Assembly: GCF_002943715.1 (NCBI RefSeq)
Contig: NZ_MQUA01000013.1
Location: forward strand, 3,051,501 to 3,115,500
DNA: 64,000 nucleotides
Origin: Polaribacter filamentus
GTDB taxonomy: Bacteria > Bacteroidota > Bacteroidia > Flavobacteriales > Flavobacteriaceae
Direction of reading: 5' to 3'
Position numbers and translations under genes: made by a program. Shown piece by piece: positions 34,652-42,578 of the stretch; position 1 is the stretch's first letter; each line of letters starts with the position of its first letter. The notes under the pieces were generated by a model. That model did no database searches and was not told the origin of the DNA. It worked only from the letters and a program-made list of their open reading frames with translations.

Positions 34652-35641
34652 CTATTTCTTCCTGATAATTAAGCTATCACCTTTTTTTATTATAATTACA
34701 TCAACTGATTTTTCAATGGCTTTTATACAGATATCGATATTTTTGCTAGGTACCGCTCCTGTTATCAAAGTGTTTTTACTTTTCTCATCTTTAAAAACGA
34801 TAGAATAACCATAGTTTTCCTCTATTTTTTCCATTGCTTTTTCCAAAGATAGGTTTTCAAATAATAAAGAACCGTTTTTCCAAGAAGTTTTTATGATTGG
34901 GTTTAAAATATTTTTGTCTTCTAAAATTTTATTTTTCTTTGATGAATAAGAAATATAACCACCAGGAATCATTTTTTTATCATCACCATTTTTAAATTTT
35001 AACCAAATATTACCTTCTTCTAAGTATACGTCTGTTTTTTTCTTTTTGGTATTCACGTTAAATGAAGTACCGTAAACTTCTAAAGACAAGTCATCTGTTA
35101 AAACCCAAAATTTTGCATTAGTTACTACTTTTTTATCAACTTGAAAAAAAGCTTCACCAGTAAGCCAAACTTTTCTGCTTTCATTTTTATAATACGATAA
35201 ACTAGAGTTTGAGTTTAGAGTAACGTCACTACCATCTTGTAATTTTATATTTAGGATTTCACCAAAATCTGTTTTATGAGTAACCTTATCATCACTATTT
35301 GTGAAATAAAAACTTAAAGAAATTAATAAAAGAATGGATGCTGCAGCACTAAATTGTCTTAAAAAACGAACTTTTCTTTTTGGCGCTATTTTTTTTGCTT
35401 GAATTTTAGCTTCTAATTTTTTCCATTCAAGTGCAACTTTTTCTTTATTAACAAACTTTTTATCAAAAGAAAAACCCAAAATAAGGTCTTTCGCTTTGTT
35501 CACTATTTCTTCCTTATCAGGATTATTTGCAATCCAAAATTCCCAAAAATTTATGTCTGTACCATTATTTTGTAATGCCCAATTTTCAAAAGATGCGTCT
35601 TCTAAAAAATCATTAATGGTATTATATTTTTTCTTACTCAT
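34652..35641 (-). CDS. fecR: FecR-family anti-sigma factor
   Basis: A 329-residue transmembrane regulator that would hold the ECF sigma factor and respond to the receptor. A cytoplasmic N-terminal part (about 1-85; NFWEFWIANNPDKEEIV), one helix (about 92-108; FSAAASILLLISLSFYF), a periplasmic FecR domain (HKTDFGEILNIKLQDGSDVTLNSNSSL, VWLTGEAFFQV), and a C-terminal DUF4974 domain (LENLSLEKAMEKIEENYGYSI). The gene is preceded by the ECF-type promoter motif, so it is likely controlled by the sigma it restrains. Confidence 0.93.
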   Translation of the reverse strand: MSKKKYNTINDFLEDASFENWALQNNGTDINFWEFWIANNPDKEEIVNKAKDLILGFSFDKKFVNKEKVALEWKKLEAKIQAKKIAPKRKVRFLRQFSAAASILLLISLSFYFTNSDDKVTHKTDFGEILNIKLQDGSDVTLNSNSSLSYYKNESRKVWLTGEAFFQVDKKVVTNAKFWVLTDDLSLEVYGTSFNVNTKKKKTDVYLEEGNIWLKFKNGDDKKMIPGGYISYSSKKNKILEDKNILNPIIKTSWKNGSLLFENLSLEKAMEKIEENYGYSIVFKDEKSKNTLITGAVPSKNIDICIKAIEKSVDVIIIKKGDSLIIRKK

Positions 35642-35659
35642 TTTAATTATATCAATGTA

Positions 35660-35692
35660 ATTATATAAGGGTATTTTTATTTTTTTATACTC
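35660..35692 (-). promoter_or_regulatory. ECF-type promoter in front of fecR
   Basis: Minus strand: GAGTAT (35687-35692), 15 bp, CCCTTATATAAT (35660-35671), 19 bp before the fecR start. It differs from the other three copies only at a few positions in the boxes. Confidence 0.6.
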
Positions 35693-35710
35693 TTAATTAT
35701 ATGTTAAAGC

Positions 35711-36274
35711 CTAATTAAATAATTTTATAATGGCCACTTCTTCTTTTAAACTCTTTATTGCCTTATGAAGTGTATTTAATACGCTTTGATAATTTACACC
35801 CATAATTTCTGAAATTTCTTTCGCTTTTAAGCCGCTATAGTATTTTAAATAAATAGCTTCTTTTTGTCTTTTTGGCAACTTGTTTAATAACTCTGAAAGA
35901 TTTTCATTCTTAAACCTCTCTGTTTCTTGATTTGTTAATAATTCTTCTGGTGTAAATTTAAGGTCTACTATAGTTTCATCAGAATAATCGCTATATTTTA
36001 ATTTTGCGTTTTTTTTCATCATCTTCAATAAAAAACGTCTGTAAGATGTAAAAAGATAAGGAGCAATAGTTTCTAAATCACTTAAACTTTCTCTGTGCTC
36101 ATAAACATACAAGAAAAAATCTTGCAAAGAATCTTCTGTAATGGTAACATCTTTTGAAATTTTTAACCCATAACTATGTAATTTTGGATAAAAGCTTTCA
36201 AAAAGTACAGAAAATGCATTTAAGTCTCCTTCTTTTAATGATTTCCAAATAAATTTATCTGTAAATTTTTCCAT
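35711..36274 (-). CDS. ECF RNA polymerase sigma factor (FecI-like)
   Basis: A 187-residue sigma-70 family factor. Region 2 spans about 20-90 (DLNAFSVLFESFYPKLHSYG, DSLQDFFLYVYEH) and region 4 about 125-180 (LLNKLPKRQKEAIYLKYYSGLKAKEISEIMGVNYQSVLNTLHKAIKSL in part), a typical helix-turn-helix. It starts the cascade sigma-FecR-receptor. A TATTTTTG -7 box (36302-36309) suggests constitutive expression. Confidence 0.93.
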   Translation of the reverse strand: MEKFTDKFIWKSLKEGDLNAFSVLFESFYPKLHSYGLKISKDVTITEDSLQDFFLYVYEHRESLSDLETIAPYLFTSYRRFLLKMMKKNAKLKYSDYSDETIVDLKFTPEELLTNQETERFKNENLSELLNKLPKRQKEAIYLKYYSGLKAKEISEIMGVNYQSVLNTLHKAIKSLKEEVAIIKLFN

Positions 36275-36301
36275 TTATGATTTTAGAGATTACAAAGTTT
36301 T

Positions 36302-36309
36302 CAAAAATA
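36302..36309 (-). promoter_or_regulatory. -7 box for the ECF sigma gene
   Basis: Minus-strand TATTTTTG fits TAnnTTTG, 28-35 bp before the start codon. -33 box not clear. Confidence 0.4.
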
Positions 36310-36369
36310 GTGAAAAAATATCCAATTATCTTTAACCAAAATTTAACAAGATTAAAATTGTTAATATTG

Positions 36370-36377
36370 TAGCTTTG
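36370..36377 (+). promoter_or_regulatory. -7 box for the moxR-bat operon
   Basis: TAGCTTTG fits TAnnTTTG, 38-45 bp upstream of moxR. The -33 position is poor. Confidence 0.4.
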
Positions 36378-36414
36378 TTGGTCGAAAAAATTGAATACTT
36401 AATAAATATTATAT

Positions 36415-37403
36415 ATGGATGTAGATGTAAGAGCTATTAATGAAAAAATCGAAAGAGAAAGTGCCTTTATAGACATTCTTACTTTAGAAATGAATAAAGT
36501 AATTGTTGGGCAAAAACAAATGATTGAAAGTTTGTTAATCGGTTTACTTGGTAATGGACATATTTTGCTTGAGGGCGTGCCTGGTTTGGCCAAAACTTTA
36601 GCAATTAATACTCTTTCTAAAGCGGTACAAGCAAGTTTTAGTAGGGTACAATTTACACCAGATTTATTACCTGCAGATGTTGTTGGAACCATGATTTACA
36701 ACATGAAAGTAAATGATTTTTCTATTAAAAAAGGTCCCATTTTTGCGAATTTTGTATTAGCCGATGAGATAAACAGAGCGCCTGCAAAAGTGCAATCTGC
36801 GTTGTTAGAAGCAATGCAAGAACGACAAATTACAATTGGTGATACCACTTTTAAGTTAGACGAACCTTTCTTAGTAATGGCACCCAAAATCCTGTTGAAC
36901 AAGAAGGAACCTATCCTTTACCAGAGGCACAAGTTGATAGATTTATGCTAAAAGTGGTTATCGATTATCCAAAACTACAAGATGAACAAATCATTATGCG
37001 TCAGAATTTATCTGGAGACTATGCAACCGTGAATCCTGTAATATCCGTAGAACAAATTTTAAGAGCAAGACAAGCTGTGAATGAAGTTTATATGGATGAA
37101 AAAATTGAAAAATACATTTTAGATATCATTTTTGCAACACGGTATCCAGAAAAATATAATTTACCTAAATTAAAGGATTTAATCAGTTTTGGAGCTTCTC
37201 CTCGTGGAAGTATCAACTTAGCAAAAGCTGCGAAATGTTATGCTTTCATCAAACGAAGAGGCTATGTAATTCCGGAAGATGTTAGAGCAGTCGTTTTTGA
37301 TGTTTTACGCCACAGAATAGGAATTACCTATGAAGCGGAAGCAGAAAATGTAACTTCTGTAGACATTATTAACGCAATTATTAATGAAGTTGAAGTACCT
37401 TAA
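36415..37403 (+). pseudogene. moxR: MoxR-family AAA+ ATPase with a one-base frameshift
   Basis: AAA+ chaperone-like ATPase heading the aerotolerance operon. Walker A GVPGLAKT (about 60-67) and the Walker B/sensor region FVLADEINRAPAKVQSALLEAMQE precede the break. At 36880-36885 GCACCC should read GCAACCC (MATQNP). One lost A switches frame, giving a false end at 36951. Adding it back yields MATQNPVEQEGTYPLPEAQ joined to VDRFMLKVVIDYPKLQ and the lid domain through VDIINAIINEVEVP, 329 residues. All other motifs are intact, so a sequence error is as likely as a true mutation. Confidence 0.88.
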
Positions 37404-37453
37404 TCAATTATCAATAAACAATTATCCGCATACAATCTAAAACTGATAATTGA
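37404..37453. repeat. 10-bp inverted repeat between moxR and the DUF58 gene
   Basis: TCAATTATCA (37404-37413) and its complement TGATAATTGA (37444-37453) with a 30-nt loop, starting right after the moxR stop. As mRNA it would form a hairpin in the operon. Confidence 0.5.
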
Positions 37454-37478
37454 TAAATGTTAACTGACAATTGAAACC

Positions 37479-38348
37479 ATGGATACTAAAGAGATACTTA
37501 AAAAAGTTCGTAAAATAGAGATTAAGACACGACGTTTGTCTAATGATATTTTTGGAGGAGAATATCATTCTTCATTTAAAGGACGTGGTATGACTTTTTC
37601 TGAAGTACGACAATATCAATTTGGTGACGATGTTAGAGCGATTGATTGGAATGTTACTGCGCGTTACAACGAGACTTATGTAAAAGTTTTTGAAGAAGAA
37701 CGTGAATTAACGATGTTATTAATGGTCGATATTTCTGGTTCAGAATCTTTTGGAACAGCTACACAATTTAAAAAAGATACAGTTACAGAAATTGCGGCAA
37801 CTCTTGCTTTTTCTGCCACTCAAAATAATGATAAAGTAGGATTAATTTTATTTTCTGATGATATTGAGTTATATATTCCGCCGAAAAAAGGAAAAAGTCA
37901 CGTATTAAGAATTATCAGAGAATTAATTGAATTCAGACCAAAAAGTAAAAAAACGGATATTTCTGTAGCTTTAAAATTTTTATCAAGTGTGATGAAAAAA
38001 AGAGCGATTGTTTTTATGTTATCAGATTTTATTGATGATGATTATGAAAAAACATTAAAAATTGCTGCGAAAAAACACGATTTAACAGGAATCAGAATTT
38101 TTGATAAACACGATGAAGAAATTCCGAATTTAGGAATGGTGCAAATGTTAGATTCAGAAACGGGTGCTGTTCAAATGGTAAATACATCCTCAAAAACCAT
38201 CCGAAGAAATTACAAGGCAAATGCTTTACGTTTAACAGATTATTATATCAATACTTTTAAAAGAAGTGGCGCAGGCACGATTAACACTAGAGTTGATGAA
38301 GGGTATATTAAAAAATTATTAGGCTATTTTAAACACAAAGGAAGATAA
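37479..38348 (+). CDS. DUF58 domain-containing protein of the bat operon
   Basis: A 289-residue cytosolic protein with the family core [31 protein letters not shown] and a degenerate VWA-like fold ([20 protein letters not shown]). DUF58 proteins accompany MoxR ATPases and VWA proteins in Bacteroidota aerotolerance loci. It is followed 7 bp later by the next gene. Intact. Confidence 0.93.
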   Translation: [289 protein letters not shown]

Positions 38349-38355
38349 GCAAAAA

Positions 38356-39270
38356 ATGAAAAAATACATTTTACATATTTTTTTACTGATAACAACCATC
38401 ACTTTTGCTCAACATCCAAAAGTAAAAGCTCAAATTGAAACTTCGCAAATTAGAATAGGTGAACAGTTTAATTTAAAAATTTCTGTAAATGAAATTGACA
38501 ATGTTATTCTGCCAAAATTAGTCTTAAAAGGCTTAGAAGTTATTGATTCTGTAAAGGTTGATACGCTTAATACTATGCTTATTCAAAAGTATGTTTTAAC
38601 TGGTTTTGATAGTGGTGCATATTACATTCCGCAGCAACAAGTATTTATCAGAAATCAAGCGTATTTAACAGATTCTTTATTGATAAATGTTGCTACAGTT
38701 GCAATAGATACTACAAAAGTTAAAAAGTACCCCATAAAAACCATCAAAGCAGAACCGTATACGTTTGATGATTTTAAAATCTATATCTACCTTTTATTAG
38801 CAGCTTTGGCAATCATAGGTTTTTGGATTTATTGGTTTGTTATCAGAAAAAGAAAAATTGAAGAAGATAAACCTACTTATAAAGTTTTGCCTCCTTATGA
38901 AGAAGCTATTTTTAAATTGAATGAATTGGATGAAAAACTATTATGGCAAAATAATAAAGTTAAAGAATATTATAGTGAATTAACAGAAATTGTTCGTGGT
39001 TATATTGAACGCGAATTAAAAGTGCCCGCTTTAGAAAAAACTACGGATGAAATTGTAGAAATGTTAAAAGATTTTAATGAAGCACAAACCATAAATACAT
39101 CGAAAGAAACCATTAAAAAACTAAAAGAATTATTGCAAGAAGCAGATTTAGTAAAGTTTGCCAAATCAAAACCTTTGTCGTTAGAAATTGAAGAGGACAG
39201 AAAAGATGCACAAGACATTATTAGTAATTTAAAACCTAAACCAATTAAGAAAGATGATGAATTGGAATAA
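38356..39270 (+). CDS. BatD-like/DUF4381-like membrane protein of the bat operon
   Basis: 304 residues: a signal peptide (IFLLITTITFAQ), a beta-rich periplasmic part (about 20-130), one transmembrane helix (about 140-163; IYIYLLLAALAIIGFWIYWFVI), and a cytoplasmic helical tail (EEAIFKLNELDEKLLWQN, VRGYIERELKVPALEKTTDEI) similar to the end of BatD. It overlaps the next gene by 14 bp counted from MNWN. Role inferred from context. Confidence 0.82.
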   Translation: MKKYILHIFLLITTITFAQHPKVKAQIETSQIRIGEQFNLKISVNEIDNVILPKLVLKGLEVIDSVKVDTLNTMLIQKYVLTGFDSGAYYIPQQQVFIRNQAYLTDSLLINVATVAIDTTKVKKYPIKTIKAEPYTFDDFKIYIYLLLAALAIIGFWIYWFVIRKRKIEEDKPTYKVLPPYEEAIFKLNELDEKLLWQNNKVKEYYSELTEIVRGYIERELKVPALEKTTDEIVEMLKDFNEAQTINTSKETIKKLKELLQEADLVKFAKSKPLSLEIEEDRKDAQDIISNLKPKPIKKDDELE

Positions 39271-40264
39271 TTTTGAATTTCTAAATCCGGAGTTTTTGTG
39301 GCTGTTGATTTTAATTCCGCTTTTAGCCGTATGGTATTTCTTTATGCGCAAAAAAGATGTTGCCGTTTTAACCATACCAAGTGTTAAAGGTTTTAAAGCA
39401 ACAACCTCTATTTTGTCGAAATTAAAACCCGTTTTATCCCTTTTAAGAATCTTAGCGTTGGCGGCAATTATAGTTGCATTGGCAAGACCAAGAAATGTTT
39501 CTGTAAGTAAAAAGACAAAAACAAACAGAGGTATAGATATTGTAATGGCTATTGACGTTTCGGCAAGTATGTTGGCAAGAGATTTAAAGCCAAATAGGTT
39601 AGAAGCGCTTAAAAAAGTAGCTGTAGATTTTGTTGATAGAAGACCAAATGACAGAATCGGGATTGTAGTTTATGCAGGCGAAAGTTTTACGCAGACACCT
39701 ATTACTAGTGATAAAAACATTGTAAAACGTACAATCTCTGAATTAAAATGGGGACAACTTGAAGGCGGAACAGCGATAGGAATGGGTTTAGGTTCTGGAG
39801 TGAACAGATTAAAAGAAAGTAAGGCAAAATCTAAAGTGATTATTTTATTGACAGATGGTGTTAATAACTCTGGTAATATTGACCCGAGAACAGCTACAGA
39901 ACTCGCCAAAGAATTAGGTATAAAAGTCTACACTATAGGAATAGGAACCAACGGAATGGCTGATTTTCCTTGGAGTAAAGACCCAAGAACTGGTCAATTA
40001 AACTTTAGAAAGCAACAAGTAGAAATTGATGAAGCTTTGCTAAAAGAAATTGCAAAAGAAACACAAGGAAAATATTTTAGAGCAACAAACAATACATCCT
40101 TAAAAGAAATTTATGACGAAATTGATAAGCTCGAAAAAACAAAAATAGAAGAATTTAAATATTACAATTATCAAGAAATGTATAGAGACTTAGTCTTTTT
40201 AGCTATTGGTTTTTTACTGTTAGAATTTATATTAAGAAACACATTATTTAAGAGTTTTATTTAA
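39257..40264 (+). CDS. batA: VWA-domain membrane protein BatA
   Basis: 335 residues with two N-terminal helices (FLWLLILIPLLAVWYFFM; LSLLRILALAAIIVALA), a periplasmic VWA domain with MIDAS residues DVSASM and T/D in GGTAIGMGLGSGVN and LLTDGVNNSG, and a C-terminal helix. The start MNWNNFEF at 39257 is chosen; a further ATG 3 bp upstream is possible. It overlaps the previous gene, so translation is coupled. Confidence 0.92.
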   Translation: MNWNNFEFLNPEFLWLLILIPLLAVWYFFMRKKDVAVLTIPSVKGFKATTSILSKLKPVLSLLRILALAAIIVALARPRNVSVSKKTKTNRGIDIVMAIDVSASMLARDLKPNRLEALKKVAVDFVDRRPNDRIGIVVYAGESFTQTPITSDKNIVKRTISELKWGQLEGGTAIGMGLGSGVNRLKESKAKSKVIILLTDGVNNSGNIDPRTATELAKELGIKVYTIGIGTNGMADFPWSKDPRTGQLNFRKQQVEIDEALLKEIAKETQGKYFRATNNTSLKEIYDEIDKLEKTKIEEFKYYNYQEMYRDLVFLAIGFLLLEFILRNTLFKSFI

Positions 40265-40275
40265 AAACGTGTAAT

Positions 40276-40693
40276 TGTGTAATTGTAAAACAATAATTGT
40301 ATGTATACTTTTTCATTTGAAAAATCAGAAGTTTAAAAAGAAGCAATTTAGATTTCTAAAGACATTTATAAAGTAACTTCTACTTTTCCTGATAAAGAAA
40401 AATTTGGACTAATTAGTCAAATAAGAAGATCAACAAATTCTATTGGAGCCAATTTAGCAGAGGGTACATCAAGAATTAAAAATACAGATAAAGCACATTT
40501 TACAACCATTGCATTTAGTACAACAATGGAAGTTTTAAATCATTTAATAGTATCAAAAGAATTAGAATTTATTTCTGAGAATGATTATTTAAAGTTAAGG
40601 GAAAGAATTTATAAAATATCGAATATGTTGAATGCCTTAAGAAAGTCCCAGTTAAAAAACAATTAAACGCATAAACGATTAAACAATTACACA
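40276..40693. repeat. 11-bp inverted repeat enclosing the four-helix-bundle pseudogene
   Basis: TGTGTAATTGT (40276-40286) and its exact complement ACAATTACACA (40683-40693). The right arm ends 7 bp before the batB start. Between them lies the pseudogene at 40301-40666, as in intervening sequences. Confidence 0.65.
40301..40666 (+). pseudogene. Four-helix-bundle (23S rRNA intervening-sequence type) protein, two internal stops
   Basis: One unbroken frame except for TAA (40334-40336) and TAG (40349-40351) at codons 12 and 17. The rest is typical of the four-helix-bundle/IVP family: TFPDKEKFGLISQIRRSTNSI, GANLAEGTSR, AHFTTIAFSTTMEVLNHL, SNMLNALRKSQLKNN. The family usually has V-W-K at the first stop, so W became a stop. 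A later in-frame start would lose the first helix. It interrupts the bat operon between batA and batB. Confidence 0.88.
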
Positions 40694-40700
40694 GTATAAA

Positions 40701-41747
40701 ATGTACAAATTAGAAGAACCAATTTATTTTTATCTCCTAGCAATTATTCCTGCAATGCTTGTTGTTTTTCTGTTGGTTTTATGGTGGAAAAAAAGAACGC
40801 AACGTAAATTCTCTAATCCGGAATTGCTTAAAAAATTAGCCCCAAATTCATCCACATTTAAATCAACCTTAAAATTAATAATGTTGCTTTTAGGAGTTGC
40901 TTTTTTGGTGATTTCTTTAGTAAACCCAAAAATGGGATCTAAGCTAAAAACCATAAAAAGAGAAGGTGTAGACGTTGTTTTTGCGTTGGATGTTTCTAAA
41001 AGTATGTTAGCCGAAGATATTGCGCCTAACCGATTAGAAAAAGCAAAACAAATCATTTCAAAAATTATAGATCAATTAGGTAGTGATCGAGTTGGTATTA
41101 TTGTGTATGCTGGTAATGCGTATCCACTTTTACCAATAACAACAGATCATGCGGCTGCAAATATGTTTTTGCAGAACGCAAATCCAGATATCGTTTCTAG
41201 TCAAGGAACCGCCATAAATGAAGCATTAGAATTGGCTAAAACGTACTACAACGACGAAGAACAAACCAATCGGTTTTTAGTTATTATTTCTGATGGTGAA
41301 GATCATCAAGAAGAAACCAAACAAGTGGCACAAGATTTGTCCAATAAAGGTATAAAGATTTATACCGTTGGAGTAGGTACAGAAAAAGGAGCCCCAATAC
41401 CAATGCGCGACAGTGGCTCTATGATTGGCTACAAAAAAGATAATAGCGGCGAAACTGTAATTACAAAGCGTCAACCTACTATTTTAGAAGAAATTGCAGA
41501 AATTGCAAACGGGCAATATATTGACGGTAATGTTACCGAAAATCCTGTAAAAGAAATTTCTGATATTATTGCAAACGCTCAAAAAAGCGAATTTGAAACC
41601 AAGCAATTTTCTGATTATAAAGATCAATTTCAATGGTTTTTAGGAATTGCAATTTTATTTTTAGTCTTAGATATTTTCTTATTTGATAAGAAAACAAAAT
41701 GGTTAAGAAAGGTCGATTTATTTAATGAAGAAAAAGCAAAAAAATAA
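40701..41747 (+). CDS. batB: VWA-domain membrane protein BatB
   Basis: 348 residues: two N-terminal helices (FYLLAIIPAMLVVFLLVLWW; LIMLLLGVAFLVISLV), a VWA domain with MIDAS residues in FALDVSKSMLAEDIAPNRLEKA, GTAINEAL and IISDGEDHQEE, and a C-terminal helix (FQWFLGIAILFLVLDIFLF). Paralogue of batA. 3 bp separate it from batC. Confidence 0.93.
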   Translation: MYKLEEPIYFYLLAIIPAMLVVFLLVLWWKKRTQRKFSNPELLKKLAPNSSTFKSTLKLIMLLLGVAFLVISLVNPKMGSKLKTIKREGVDVVFALDVSKSMLAEDIAPNRLEKAKQIISKIIDQLGSDRVGIIVYAGNAYPLLPITTDHAAANMFLQNANPDIVSSQGTAINEALELAKTYYNDEEQTNRFLVIISDGEDHQEETKQVAQDLSNKGIKIYTVGVGTEKGAPIPMRDSGSMIGYKKDNSGETVITKRQPTILEEIAEIANGQYIDGNVTENPVKEISDIIANAQKSEFETKQFSDYKDQFQWFLGIAILFLVLDIFLFDKKTKWLRKVDLFNEEKAKK

Positions 41748-41750
41748 ACC

Positions 41751-42563
41751 ATGAAAATATTACAAAACATACTTATTTTATGCTTGATGTTTTTATCATC
41801 AACAAAAATACTTGCCCAAAAAGATTCTATTGCATTGCAGCGAAAAGCTAGAAGTATGGTAAGAGATGGCAATCAATTATATCAACAAAAACAATATACA
41901 GATGCTTCTGTAGCTTACAAAAAAGCATTAGAAAACAGCGCTAATTATGACAAAGCAAGTTATAATTTAGGCAATGCCATGTATCAAAATAATAATTTTA
42001 AAGAAGCTGCTCCTCAATATGAATTATCAGCAAAAACAGCCACAGACAAGTTTACAAAAGCAGAGGCTTACCACAATCTTGGTAATTCTATGATGGAAAC
42101 TAAAAACTTTCAAGGTGCGGTAGATGCTTACAAAAACTCGTTAAGAAACAACCCGAATGATGATGAAACGCGTTACAATTTAGCGGTTGCTCAAGAATTG
42201 TTAGAGAAGGAAAAACAAGATCAAAAAGACGATAAAAACAAAGATAAAAAGGATAACAAAGATCAAGATAAAAAGGACAAAGACGATCAAAATAAAGACA
42301 AAAATAAGGATAAGAAAGACGGCGACGATAAGGATAAAAAGGATGATAAAGATAAAGACGGCGAAGGTGATAAAAAGCCAGATCCTAAAAATGATGATAA
42401 AAAAGATCCGAATGAAAAGCCTAAACCTCAAAAAGGAAAAATGTCTCCGCAGCAAATTAAACAATTGCTGGAAAGCTTAAATAACGAAGAGAAAAAGACG
42501 CAAAAGAAAATGAATGCAGAAAAAGCGAAAGGCGAAAAAGTACAACAAGAAAAAGATTGGTAA
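41751..42563 (+). CDS. batC: TPR protein BatC with a Lys/Asp-rich region
   Basis: 270 residues: a signal peptide (ILILCLMFLSSTKILAQ), three TPR units (about 40-150; ANYDKASYNLGNAMYQNNNFKEA, YHNLGNSMMETKNFQGA, DDETRYNLAVAQELLEKE), then a low-complexity stretch rich in Lys and Asp (about 155-225) built of KDKKD-type units, and a charged helical end. BatC proteins often have such linkers. The nucleotide repeat (GATAAAAAGGAT-like units) may be length-variable. Confidence 0.88.
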   Translation: MKILQNILILCLMFLSSTKILAQKDSIALQRKARSMVRDGNQLYQQKQYTDASVAYKKALENSANYDKASYNLGNAMYQNNNFKEAAPQYELSAKTATDKFTKAEAYHNLGNSMMETKNFQGAVDAYKNSLRNNPNDDETRYNLAVAQELLEKEKQDQKDDKNKDKKDNKDQDKKDKDDQNKDKNKDKKDGDDKDKKDDKDKDGEGDKKPDPKNDDKKDPNEKPKPQKGKMSPQQIKQLLESLNNEEKKTQKKMNAEKAKGEKVQQEKDW

Positions 42564-42578
42564 ATTTGATGTTTTAAG

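Noticed and set aside
40334..40351. Recoding of TAA/TAG in the four-helix-bundle gene
   Set aside because: Other genes use TAA and TAG as ordinary stops; two different stops so close are best explained by decay.
42201..42464. Long minus-strand frame rich in Ile and Phe
   Set aside because: Mirror image of the Lys/Asp repeat of batC; no start context or family features.
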